A stretch of DNA of 54,909 nt from Blattamonas nauphoetae. Its lineage: Eukaryota; Preaxostyla; Oxymonadida. Made by a program: the position numbers and the translations under genes. Of this stretch, positions 18,534 through 28,356 are shown piece by piece. Position 1 is the first letter of the stretch. Each line of letters starts with the position of its first letter. The stretch spans positions 1-54,909 of the forward strand of contig JARBJD010000423.1 in NCBI GenBank assembly GCA_033064195.1. The letters are read 5' to 3'. The notes under the pieces were generated by a model that worked only from the letters and a program-made list of their open reading frames with translations, did not search any database and was not told the DNA's origin.

Positions 18534-20640
18534 AGTATCAGGACGGTTCGAGAGGCATATGGGAAGGAGGTCGAAGGGTTCAGCTCACGGATGTCGACTT
18601 TCCTGAGAACTTATTTCATCTTTGCGGGTTGTTGGAAGATGAAGACAGAGCTAATAGAGAGATGATGGGATAATGAAAATGTCGAAGAAAATGACGGAAG
18701 GAGAAGAAATATTCATATATCCGGGAGTGTATTGGCAAGAAAAGTGAATGATATGATATTTATGGCAAACTTGACGAGATGGTTGGTTAATCAGATGGTG
18801 ATCCTGCTCATTGTTGTATTGAATGATGTCAAATCGAACAGTCTGGTTTCAAACGGTGGTTTAGGTTTTGTGTTGAACGAGAGTGAACGGTAGAGCATGG
18901 ATGTTGATATGGAACTAAAGATTCTACTGTGCTAGAACGTCCAGTTGTGTTCACGTTCCGAAGTCGTCATACTTCACTCTTCTTCTCCAGAGAATGATAT
19001 GGCCACTCTGTCACCAATCAATATTAAGAAGGAGTTACATACTATTGACATATTTCACGAATTAAAGCAACGAGGTTGTTCGAAATTATGTAAAGAAAGG
19101 GTGACTGACAATTGAGTATTTGTTATCTTGATCAAACACTTGCCTTCTATCCCAGCTCGAATGAAACACAAGTTTCTGTTCACACAGACCAAACCTTCTT
19201 TGGATTTAAGATGACAACATATCCATTTCTTGCGACCATAGACATCGCCTCACTTTGGTGCATCCCAGTTCAACTTCACCACAAATGCACGAACACAACC
19301 ATCACAAACTGGTCTTCTCGAGACTGTATCGGTTAAGCCAATCTTGGGTTCGAAAACGGAACACTTCGTGATGTTTCGCTGCTTGGCGTGACTTCACAGA
19401 AAAAATCTCCTCATCCTCGATCCTCTCCCCAACTTCACCAACCGAAAGCTGAAATCCAGAATCTCACAAAAACAATACAATCATTCAGTTCAATGCAGCC
19501 ATCAATAAGATCGCACAAACTCACCGAACTTGACTTGGTTTTTATCGAATTCCATGTCATCGTACAACTCCGTGCAAAATACGAAGAGTTTTACACTTCC
19601 AATACAGAGCGGAAGATAGATCAGGTCTATCCCGGAAAACAAACACATTCCACATCTGATACGATGAAGAACTGAAGAGGCCAATGAATTGACGGTTAAA
19701 GCGGTCTTGGATCAAAACAAACACAATATGTATGGGGCAGGCCGAACGTTGCATTCATTCTTTTCCTTGCTTCTTCTCGTATCATCTCCTTCACTTCCAC
19801 TTTTCATTATCGTGACAGATCATCTCCTCCCATGCTTCGCAGCTACCATCTACGCCCGCACAACCATCTCACTATCTTCGCCCAGCTTCAAGTTCACACA
19901 CATCCATAGTCTGGATTTCTCTTCATTCATCCTCTCTCACAGTTCTCGTCGCATCCAACCCAAAGAACAACCAAACGCCATCCCACATCTTCCCTCTCCC
20001 TCCTGCCGTTCTCATCTCCTCCAAACCCATACGGCTGCTCAAATAGGCTGGTATAGTGTTGAGAGAATGACAGTGATGAACGAGGGAGCACTCCGAGAAG
20101 TGAGAGGGCGCACTGAGGAGTGATGTGGGCAGATCGGTTTTTCAATGCCAAATTCATGATTTTTCGTCGTTGCATCTGTATTTTTTTCAATGCTTGAGTG
20201 ATAATTACAATAAAAATGAAGAATTATCAAATTGTCCCTCAACAGTTCCCCATATTCAAAAGTTACCGGTTGATCAACTCATAAAGATTCACCTTCATCT
20301 CCTCCCACAGGTGTTTGCACAAGCTATAACAGCGAGGATGGATACCCCTTCACATGGTCTTTCCCTTTTTCGTGGACGTTTGATTTATGTGGATTCCAGG
20401 GGTTTTATGAATCAATTCCTAGACGAAATAAATTCTAAAGAGTGAGAAAACGAGAGATCAACAAAATTGACTGGTTTCTTGATGCTATCCACAAAATCAT
20501 GAAATGAACCATCGAATCATGTTCATTCACGACACCTCCTCGACTATGTAAAGTTTGGAAAAAGTGGTACGGAGGCTGGTTTCTGCAACTTTTCAAAAAT
20601 TTTCTCCCAAATTTCTTCGTCTGAGTTTAGGATTCGAGAT
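18534..20640. other. Gene-poor host stretch with transposon-like remnants
   Basis: No gene recognised. ORFs such as 19689-20123 are Ser/His-rich and pyrimidine-driven. The stretch 20372-20406 is the right copy of the 35-bp inverted repeat. At 20585-20615 a GCAACTTTTCAAAAATTTTC motif resembles sequences near 10030 and 14410. The right part probably belongs to the mariner relic that follows. Confidence 0.45.
20372..20406. repeat. 35-bp inverted repeat, right copy
   Basis: Perfect reverse complement of 15448-15482. It lies about 260 bp upstream of the mariner transposase start, a plausible place for a transposon terminal repeat. Confidence 0.75.
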
Positions 20641-20667
20641 CGAACTCTGATCGAATTCTGCTGGAGG

Positions 20668-21150
20668 ATGCAGCTTCACTACAAAGAGGCACACGCATTA
20701 CTAGAAACATACTATCCAGAAGACAGACCATGTTTGGAAACATGTCGGAAAGTGATGAAAGACTTGGACAGTGGCACATTCTCTGTCTCGGGACAAATCC
20801 CAAAACATGTCAGAACAAATCTCACCCTCATTACCGCTTTGACGCAAATTTTAAACGAAGATACTTCCTTATCATTGAGAGCAATGTGGAGGATCACGGG
20901 ATTTCACCCTCAAACCATCAAGAAATGCCTCTTCGACCATTTTGGCCGCGTCAGACGGTTCACAAGGTGGGTACCACACATTCTAACAGAGTCCCAGAAA
21001 AGTAACCGGATCCAGTTGGCGCAAGATCTCATCCTCATTCTGAAAAAGCAGAAAGAAAAAGGCTGGCAATACTTGATTACAGGAGACGAAAGTTGGGTTA
21101 AATGGACGAATCCACATTCTTTTGTGGGGCTTTACTACATGTACGACTAA
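20668..21150 (+). pseudogene. Mariner-family transposase, N-terminal part only
   Basis: The 160-residue frame holds a helix-turn-helix region (LSLRAMWRITGFHPQTIKKC) and then RWVPHILTESQKSNRIQLA, followed by WQYLITGDESWV. The last is the first catalytic Asp block of Tc1/mariner enzymes (ITGDESWV), and the VPH.LT..QK.NR line is typical of mariner. After TNPH the similarity ends. The second and third acidic residues (family DD34D-type) are absent, so only about 45% of a normal roughly 345-residue transposase remains. This plain DNA transposon is dead here. It lies just left of element C. Confidence 0.8.
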
Positions 21151-22136
21151 ATTGCTAAATGTACGACTGGACCACAAAGGTTCAAATCCCTTTGTGACTA
21201 TTTTTGTTTTCACCTGTTTTTTCGAATATATTCCTTTCATCGTTAGTAATTGTTTTTTGAAGGGAGAAGTTAAACACGTGACGTGTTCATGAGAAATGAA
21301 TGATCTTGCCCATTATCCCATTGTTTGTCGAGTAGTGTATAGAACGAATTGGGAACCACGTTGGTATAGACGATACTACTGTGCAAAATCATCATGCCGA
21401 TTGACACAACAATCGGCCTGATCATTCTGTTGTTCTTTCAAAGCAAATTTGGATTCCCAGAAGCCCCAATTACATCATCAGCAATTATTTGAGAGGTCCA
21501 CCTGACCTTCAAATGCTCAGAAACGATTTGAAAGATTCCGAACGTTGTTTGGATCGATTCTTGTCAACAATGAGATCAAAAAATGTTCAGGTCAACATCG
21601 ATTTTTCAAGTTTTTTCCATTTTTCACACAAATCCATTGAAACCAACAGTTGAACCACTTCGAAAAAATCTGAAAAAAATTCTAAAATCTCGAGGACACT
21701 GTCGGTCATCGATCAAAACAATCCCGATCAAAATCGGTTGGGAATTCGTGGAGCTACATACCGTTCTGTGGTCCAAAATAGGTCGAAAAAGTCGATGCTC
21801 ATATTTCACTACTATGAACAGCTATATCTCTAAAACACATTTTTTATGACTCCATGTAATTAGTTCATCATTTTGGATGGGGAAATTTTCGCGAAAAAAG
21901 ACTTTCGAAAAAAAAGTTTGATCCGACCCACCATGATTTTTTTGAATTTTTCCGAATTTTAGAAAAACGGTATGCGCTTTCTCGGTTATCATTTTCAGGT
22001 CAGCTTTTGTCGTCTAATGACGATCTTGCACTTCAAAACGCTCGGAGACGCCCTTTGGCGCATCTCCGAACGTTCACTTTCATGTTCAACACTTTCACAC
22101 TTTTTTTCATGAATTTTTGGTTTTCACTGTTTTCGC

Positions 22137-22142
22137 TTCAAC
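22137..22142. repeat. Target site duplication of element B, left copy
   Basis: TTCAAC directly before AGTAGTG. An identical hexamer follows the other end at 43812-43817. Six bases is the usual Polinton duplication length. Confidence 0.9.
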
Positions 22143-22186
22143 AGTAGTGTATAGAACGAATAGGGAACCCCCGCACCTTAGACGAT

Positions 22187-22228
22187 ACTACTGTGCAAAA
22201 TCATCATGCCGATTGACACAACAATCGG
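22187..22228. repeat. Terminal stem motifs of element B, left end
   Basis: ACTACT at 22187-22192 is an inverted copy of the terminal AGTAGT. CCGATTG at 22209-22215 pairs with CAATCGG at 22222-22228 around the loop ACACAA. The same arrangement is at 43726-43767, and in element C at its left end. Confidence 0.8.
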
Positions 22229-23884
22229 TCTGATCATTCTGTTTTTCTTTCAAAGCAAATTGACATTCCCAGAAGCCCCAATCGAACCATCAGCAATTAT
22301 TTGAGAGGTCCACCTGACCTTCAAATGCTCAGAAACGATTTGAAAGATTCCGAACGTTGTTTGAATTGATTCTTGTCAACAATGAGATCAAAAATGTTCT
22401 GGTCAACATCGATTTTTCAAGTTTTTCCATTTTCACACAAATCCACTGAAACCAACAGTTGAACCATTTCGAAAAATTCTGAAAAAATTCTAAAATCTCG
22501 GGGACATTGTCGGTCGTCGACCAAAGAGGTTTGATCAAAATCGGTTGAGAATTCGTCGAGTTACGTACCGAACTTTGGTCCAAAAGTGACGAAAAAGTCG
22601 ATGTTCCGATTTTGTTACTATGAACCGCTTTATGGCTCAAATTGTGTTCAAACACGTTTGATTGTGACGGAAATCATTTTGAAAGGTAGGATTTTCGATA
22701 AAAACCACTTTCTGAAAAAAAGTTTGATCCGACCCATTGAGATTTTTTACGAGTCGATTTTTCCAAGAAAGGTATGGACGTTCAGGACTATGTCCTTTCG
22801 ATCACTTTTGCCCTCTTATGGTGGTTTTGTGTGTTAAACTGCTTGTTGACGTCTTTTGGTGTCATTCATCTCGGAAAACTTTTGACACCTCATCGTTCAG
22901 ACATTTTTCTTCAATTTTCATTTCTCACTATTTTCGCTTCTTCCACTTCACAATTATGTTCATCCGAGGCTTTTCAGAGATTTTTTCTCACCTCGTGACA
23001 TTAGTTCACTTTTTATGACCGTTTTACACATCACCATGGTGAAGACACAATTTTCACACTACTGTTCCTCACATCACATTTTTATCGCGTTTTCACCTAT
23101 TGTAGGTCCTTTTGGACCATACAAGGAAGCTATGGTTGAAATTTCAGTTTGTTTCATACATTAGTTGTCTCATAATGTTGATTTTACGTCTTTTCACTTC
23201 ACAACTTTTCACTGTATTTTGATGTTTGTACGCCACTTCAGCCCCTTCTTTCTCTCACCTCACCTTCCACGTTTACCATTTCATTCGCTCGAATTGATCT
23301 CTCGTTCCTCTCAATTCACCTGCTTTTTTTCCTTCGTTTCACCCACTTCAGCACATAATTATGTTTGGTTTTTCATTGTTTTTTTCACTTAATTAGAGCA
23401 AAAGTGATCGAACAATGCAACAACGAAACGGGCAAGTGCAACAGAGAATGGTGAAATGACGATCGTCAAAAACGGTGTGAAATGTGACACCAATTGTGTG
23501 ATTTGAGTCTGTCTTCACCTTTTTATGTCTTAAAAAAACCAGAAAGAATGAAAAAAACGAGTGAAATGTGCAATGAGAGGTTCGAAGACAGAGATCCGAT
23601 GCAGATCACGATCCGTCAGATCCTCGGCACAAATTGGGAATATGAGCAAACAAAAAGAAGTACAAATTGAGGAAAAGTAGTTTGAGTCGAAACAAACATG
23701 AATGAAGTGAGAAAAACCAATAATCAAAGAAAAGATGAGAACGGGGAAGAGACCGAACTTGAAAACAGAACTAATGAAAAACAAGTGACAAGACAAACAA
23801 AAACAGGTCAAACAAGAGTGAATAAAGAGGAAAATCAACGTGAAAAGTTCAATAATAGGTAAAAATGCAGAGATATGACGTCGG

Positions 23885-24365
23885 CAGAGATCGATCCTAC
23901 AAAGTGGAGAAAAGAGATGAAAATGATAAAACGAGAATGAAAACAAGAAAAAGATAGATAAAATGAGAAGAAAGGAGGTGGTTTGAAGAGAGAAGAGGTC
24001 ACATACCGTTCAAAATTGGAGAAGTGGATGTCTGTCCAATATGAAGAGACCTGTTGAAAAAGAAGAGAAAAAACATATGAAAATCGATGCAATAAGAATG
24101 AAGAAAGAAGAAAATGAGAGTGACATACTCAATATTCCGGAAAAGTTCCAAGTTGGAGAGACGACAAGGATCGAACCTAACAAATGAACAAACAGAGATG
24201 ATCAAGAAAAACAAGAATCAAAACACTTCAAAGAAAGATAAAAAAAGAAGAAAAAAGTATGTTTTGAGTGTTGAGAAACAACATACAATGAAAACCCGAG
24301 AAAGTTGATGATCGGTCATTTCATAGACGTCTATAGAAAAAGAAGAGACAAAACATATGAAAATG
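23885..24365. repeat. Diverged direct repeat units of about 280 bp in B's terminal repeat
   Basis: GATCGATCCTACAAA near 23889 corresponds to GATCGAACCTAACAAA near 24169. AAAAAGAAGAGAAAAAAC at 24057 corresponds to AAAAAGAAGAGACAAAAC at 24337. The constant spacing (280) shows a tandem duplication, mirrored in the other terminal repeat. Confidence 0.55.
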
Positions 24366-24711
24366 AGAGGAAAAAGATGCGAGAAAGAAGAGAATGGAAA
24401 CGGTTAGATGAAGATTCCGAAAAAATTCCGAGATAATGAACGAACAAAATCGAGTTGAACATGGAAACAAAAAAATGATGTTGAGAAAACGAAGCATACT
24501 GTGACAATACTATACATTGGATCATTCCAGAAAACGTGGAATTAGAACGAAATGAACATTTTTTGGAAAATGAGTGATCGATCCCATATTTTGGTACATT
24601 TTTGGAAAATGCAAGAAAAGTGTTATTGACACTGTCGGTTGTAGAATATGTTGGTAAAATACACAGAAAGTGATTGAACATAATTTCATTGTTTCTAAAA
24701 TTGTTTTGACT

Positions 24712-24728
24712 TTTTTATTTTGTATAAA
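24712..24728 (+). promoter_or_regulatory. T6-A-T4 gene-start box at the inner edge of the terminal repeat
   Basis: TTTTTTATTTTGTATAA directly before the fibre ATG at 24729. The inverted identical copy serves the terminal gene at 41222. Confidence 0.65.
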
Positions 24729-25619
24729 ATGAATCGACAAAAATACAATTCACAAATGATTGAGAAAATGATTGATCATAATCTTTCGACGATCATTGAG
24801 AATGCAGCAGTCATTCACTCACTACAGACGGAATTAGAAACGAATCAGGAAGAAATCAATACTCTTAAGAAGACAACTGAAGCACAGCAGACAGCAATAT
24901 CCTCAATCCAAAACGTCGTTTCAACAAATGGATCAATCACTTGTTCAGCTGGTATAGCAACACCAACAATTGGAGGATTGATTAATGTGAATGGAGCGAA
25001 TTGGAATATATCTGAGGGAACTATTCCGAAGTATCCTGGAACATATCCGGCTTCAACATTTAAGTCTGGCATATCAATCTCACAATCGATTGCGGAAACA
25101 TCAGGAATTCAGTTCAATGGTGATGGCATTATTATGTTGTCACCGTGTGACAGACCAGCAATTTATTACTACGATGAGGACACTGGTTCAGGAGTATTTT
25201 CAATATCACCAACAGGAAGTTTTTCTCAGTTGTCAGACAGAAGTGTCAAGAGAAATATTGTTCCATACCCAGATGTTCTTGAACAACTGAAGAAAGTAGA
25301 AATTGTGAAGTACCAATTCAACACATTCGATTCGAAGATAAACAAAGTCACAAAACAAATCGAGAACGAGACTGATGAAGAACACTTGAAGAACTGCAAA
25401 GAGAAATGTGAATGCTTGAAGAAGGAAAGTGAGAAGAAACACATTGGAGTGATTGCTCAACAGATCCAAGAAATATTCCCCGAAGTCGTGAACGATTCTA
25501 ATCCAGATTGTCTTCAAGTTGATTATGCAGAACTTTCCTGTTTCTGCATCAAAGCCATTCAGGAATTATGTTCAATTGTCGGACAACAACAGACAGTCAT
25601 CAACAGGCTTCTGATTTGA
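24729..25619 (+). CDS. Fibre-like protein with S74 chaperone domain (296 aa)
   Basis: Starts MNRQKYNSQMIEKMIDHN at the ATG immediately inside the terminal repeat. Residues 1-65 form a coiled coil, and the shaft has GGLINVNGANWNIS and GIQFNGDGIIMLSP. The S74 domain begins at about residue 167 (LSDRSVKRNIVPYPDVL) and has HIGVIAQQIQEIFPEVV at about 236-254. In phages this domain assembles a trimeric fibre and releases itself by self-cleavage. The role here is presumably host attachment. It is convergent to the 136-residue gene with about 550 bp between them. It is very close to the fibre of A but differs at the extreme C terminus. Confidence 0.88.
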   Translation: MNRQKYNSQMIEKMIDHNLSTIIENAAVIHSLQTELETNQEEINTLKKTTEAQQTAISSIQNVVSTNGSITCSAGIATPTIGGLINVNGANWNISEGTIPKYPGTYPASTFKSGISISQSIAETSGIQFNGDGIIMLSPCDRPAIYYYDEDTGSGVFSISPTGSFSQLSDRSVKRNIVPYPDVLEQLKKVEIVKYQFNTFDSKINKVTKQIENETDEEHLKNCKEKCECLKKESEKKHIGVIAQQIQEIFPEVVNDSNPDCLQVDYAELSCFCIKAIQELCSIVGQQQTVINRLLI

Positions 25620-26173
25620 TCCCAGTGATCCCAGTCGGATCTGATCCCACTAAATACCTACAATACCATTTCGTTTCTTTCATTTCAAAAAAGTCTTCTT
25701 ATATATGATATTTGAATGGAAAAAAAAGTAAAAAGGAAAATGGTCACTTCATAGATCATGAAAATGCAAACTTTGGGTGCTGCTGTTTCAGTTTGTTCTA
25801 CAACAATAATTATTAAAACAAGTCGATAATGCGTTATTATGTCTTCTTTGATGGTTTTTTCTCACTGACTAAAGTCAATGAAGGGAATACATCGAAAAAA
25901 GAAGTGTTGGTGATTGTGATCGTGCGTGTTTTTGGGAAATAAGAGCTGTCTGAAATATTGAAGAGCATTATGTGAAAACAAGAAGTGAATTGAACATGAT
26001 TAATGAAGTGATAATGAGAAAATCTCAAAGGAAAAGAGTTGAAATTTGATCTCAGTCCAAATTTAGGCACTGACATCAATTGATCCCAGTTTTACCTATT
26101 TTGATGGGACTACTCAGATGCCTGGTCATCAATGAACTAATCCAAAAATATAATTCACTGATCGACACAATGA
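25620..26173. other. Gap between fibre and 136-residue genes of element B
   Basis: About 550 bp with no credible gene. It contains a GATCCCAGT phrase repeated at 25619-25650 and again near 26078-26090, bracketing a segment that A lacks (in A the two genes overlap). It is probably an insertion of unknown type. Confidence 0.5.
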
Positions 26174-26584
26174 CTAATACTCCAACATGAGATCAACCAG
26201 AAATTCATAATACTCTTTGATTATTTTTCCATTGATTGTCTCAGTTGTTTCCATCTCAATTGATTCACCAGAACTGTCTTTGAACCAGATCTTCACAATT
26301 GATTGTCGAGTGCTTAATTCCCACTTCTTTCGCTTCGCAATCTGTTCGTTGCAGAAAGCAACGTATGAGTCGTTGAATGCATCAGTCTGGATCCAATCAC
26401 CGTGGATCGTAATGTGCTGAGGAATGTCTTTTGAAATGACTGTTGTTGAACCATTTATTTCTTCCCTCACATGGATGAGTTTGCAGTCGAGGAAGTAGAT
26501 ATATTTTTGTTTTCTAGAATTGGTAAAATCAGGAGGGAGTTGAGCAGTGTGAGAATTCTGAATTGAGAAGTATCGCTTCACCAT
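26174..26584 (-). CDS. Conserved 136-residue element protein, possibly minor capsid
   Basis: Nearly identical to 5820-6230 of element A (HITIHGDWIQTD, NEQIAKRKKWEL, SIVKIWFKDSSGESIEM). It is preceded on its strand by the T-rich box and the same long spacer GTAGAAAACACAA before the ATG. Function unknown; see the A copy for the position-based guess. Confidence 0.72.
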   Translation of the reverse strand: MVKRYFSIQNSHTAQLPPDFTNSRKQKYIYFLDCKLIHVREEINGSTTVISKDIPQHITIHGDWIQTDAFNDSYVAFCNEQIAKRKKWELSTRQSIVKIWFKDSSGESIEMETTETINGKIIKEYYEFLVDLMLEY

Positions 26585-26593
26585 TTGTGTTTT

Positions 26594-26608
26594 CTACAAA
26601 AATAAAAT
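26594..26608 (-). promoter_or_regulatory. T4-A-T5 gene-start box
   Basis: Reads ATTTTATTTTTGTAG on the minus strand, upstream of the 136-residue gene; same layout as at 5796-5808. Confidence 0.55.
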
Positions 26609-26624
26609 ATCACATTTGTTCTAT

Positions 26625-28310
26625 TCAATAACCTCTCTTCACTTCTTCATATGCTTCTTGGAGTCGACGATCAATGACATATCGCACTCGTGGTTGTCCA
26701 TTTTCGATCCAGAACAACCAGTATGTAGCCTGATGTAGTGCCAAAATCGGTGGAGGAGGACCTTCCTTGGTGGATGTAAAATATGGATCCAGAGTGCCTT
26801 GTTTGATTGGTGTTCCTCTATAAACAATGTTCACTGATTCTGCTGTCGAAATACCTTCTTCACCACCAGCGATTTCACTTCGATCTGTTGGAACCATGAA
26901 AGTGAAACAGGTTGCATCCGTGGCCGGTCTAACTTTCAGATAATCCCATGCTTCCTTTACATTCGATATGTGATGACGAGGGACACAAAGGGAATTTTCA
27001 AACTCTTGTGTTGCAGAACAACCTATGAAATCACCATTCACCATCATCATTTGATAGAACTCTGGTGATATTGTTGACATTGGGAAATTAGGAAAGTTGG
27101 ATCCAAGCATTTCGAATTGACCAACATAGTGAGGATTTCTGAAAACTGTACATTCATTAGGTCGTTCTGGGAATAAGCACATCAGATTCATCAGATTGTT
27201 AAGTTTGATGCTGATGTTTGATCTCACTCCCATTGCATTTGCTTTTGATTGGAATGATTGTGTGTCAATTCTTTCTGCTTTCAGGACATACAGAGTTTTT
27301 GAATATGTGTTGAAGAGGGACTGCTTCGTTGCATCTGTGATTTGATATCCGTAACAAATCGAAGACACTTTATCGATCGAAGAAGAAAGAACTGTGGATG
27401 TGAAAGATTTTAGAGTGATAAGAACAGTTCCAGTACTATAATTGAGTTCGTATTTATCATATTGCAGAACAGGATTTCCGATTTGTGTGAATTCTTGTGT
27501 CACATTTGAGAATTCTCCGTCATGTAACAGTTCATGATAAGCTCGAGTTGTTGTATAAGTTTTTGTTGGATTTCTTGCTAAGTCACTTTCAAATTCTTTT
27601 CGTATGGCTGTTGGAACTCGAATCGGACAGTACACGAGAGAATCAGTCGTCAGATGAAATCTCAAACGTAAATTGCCAAAGATGGAATTTGGATATTGAT
27701 CGAAGGTACTCAATGGAAGGAGATTCACGAAGGGAATGACCAAGGGGATTGTGAATGTATAAGTTGTTTGAGATCGGTCTTCTGGAACTAAGTAGTATCC
27801 ACACACACTTGGATCCATGTTCTGTACATTTTCAAAAAGACTATAGCAATGTCTCATGTTGTTTTTCTCTTCTTGGGACTTGAATGTGTGATACAGAAAT
27901 GATTCGTGAACATGATTATTCTGGAGTGTATTGTCAATGATGTTTCCTTGACTGTCGACGAGTCTCATATCTCGAATTGCATCTGAGGATGATTTGTAAC
28001 CATAGAACATTGCATACAGAGTAGAGTAGATATTCCCATCGGATACTGGTTTATCGAATGGCACACTGATCGTTAAATCGATACGCAAATGACTCTTCGC
28101 AAACTCAGTCACATCATGACCATCATAGCACAGTGGGACTTCAATCTCATCTCCAATTCTGCATGGCATGGGAGGATTGGTAGGATGAACTTCTTGAATA
28201 GAATAAACGTGCGGCTCGGAATCCCACTGTTTTGGCATGTATGATTGCACTTCGATTTGCTCAATTAATGTCGATGTTGGTTTGGATTGATTTGATCTGA
28301 TACTTCTCAT
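26625..28310 (-). CDS. Large capsid protein 2 (561 aa), paralogue of capsid protein 1
   Basis: Closely matches the second capsid protein of A along its whole length: GDEIEVPLCYDGHDVTEF, IPFVNLLPLSTFDQYPNSIF, FGNLRLRFHLTTDSLVYCP, PPPPILALHQATYWLFW. It differs mainly in the middle (about residues 225-320), a region likely to be surface-exposed loops of the second jelly roll. It shares block order with the neighbouring capsid protein 1. Its exact place in the shell is unknown. Confidence 0.72.
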   Translation of the reverse strand: MRSIRSNQSKPTSTLIEQIEVQSYMPKQWDSEPHVYSIQEVHPTNPPMPCRIGDEIEVPLCYDGHDVTEFAKSHLRIDLTISVPFDKPVSDGNIYSTLYAMFYGYKSSSDAIRDMRLVDSQGNIIDNTLQNNHVHESFLYHTFKSQEEKNNMRHCYSLFENVQNMDPSVCGYYLVPEDRSQTTYTFTIPLVIPFVNLLPLSTFDQYPNSIFGNLRLRFHLTTDSLVYCPIRVPTAIRKEFESDLARNPTKTYTTTRAYHELLHDGEFSNVTQEFTQIGNPVLQYDKYELNYSTGTVLITLKSFTSTVLSSSIDKVSSICYGYQITDATKQSLFNTYSKTLYVLKAERIDTQSFQSKANAMGVRSNISIKLNNLMNLMCLFPERPNECTVFRNPHYVGQFEMLGSNFPNFPMSTISPEFYQMMMVNGDFIGCSATQEFENSLCVPRHHISNVKEAWDYLKVRPATDATCFTFMVPTDRSEIAGGEEGISTAESVNIVYRGTPIKQGTLDPYFTSTKEGPPPPILALHQATYWLFWIENGQPRVRYVIDRRLQEAYEEVKRGY

Positions 28311-28312
28311 TT

Positions 28313-28328
28313 ATAGAAAAATAAAAAA
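28313..28328 (-). promoter_or_regulatory. T6-A-T5 gene-start box
   Basis: Minus-strand TTTTTTATTTTTCTATAA directly before the ATG of capsid protein 2, identical in form to the A copy at 4041-4060. Confidence 0.6.
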
Positions 28329-28356
28329 TACAATATCATGATTTTCTTTTCCTGTT

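Larger units (their letters stand above)
22143..24733. repeat. Left terminal inverted repeat of element B
   Basis: About 2.59 kb, matching 41218-43811 in inverted orientation with only scattered differences such as homopolymer lengths. It ends two bases past the start codon of the fibre gene. No real gene is inside. The inner half is strongly purine-rich on the plus strand and contains two direct units about 280 bp apart (anchors 23891/24171 and 24057/24337). Confidence 0.92.

Noticed and set aside
21140-21195. tRNA gene after the mariner fragment (AGGTTCAAATCCCTTTG, then a T5 run)
   Set aside because: Only a T-arm-like part is visible. No A box or matching 5' acceptor side was found, so it is at most another tRNA 3'-half remnant.
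23530-24681. Several ORFs of 70-140 codons in the terminal repeats of B (also 41270-42418)
   Set aside because: They are Phe/Ser/His-rich translations of a pyrimidine-rich strand and have no start box. They appear only because the strand is biased, and they differ between the two nearly identical repeats.
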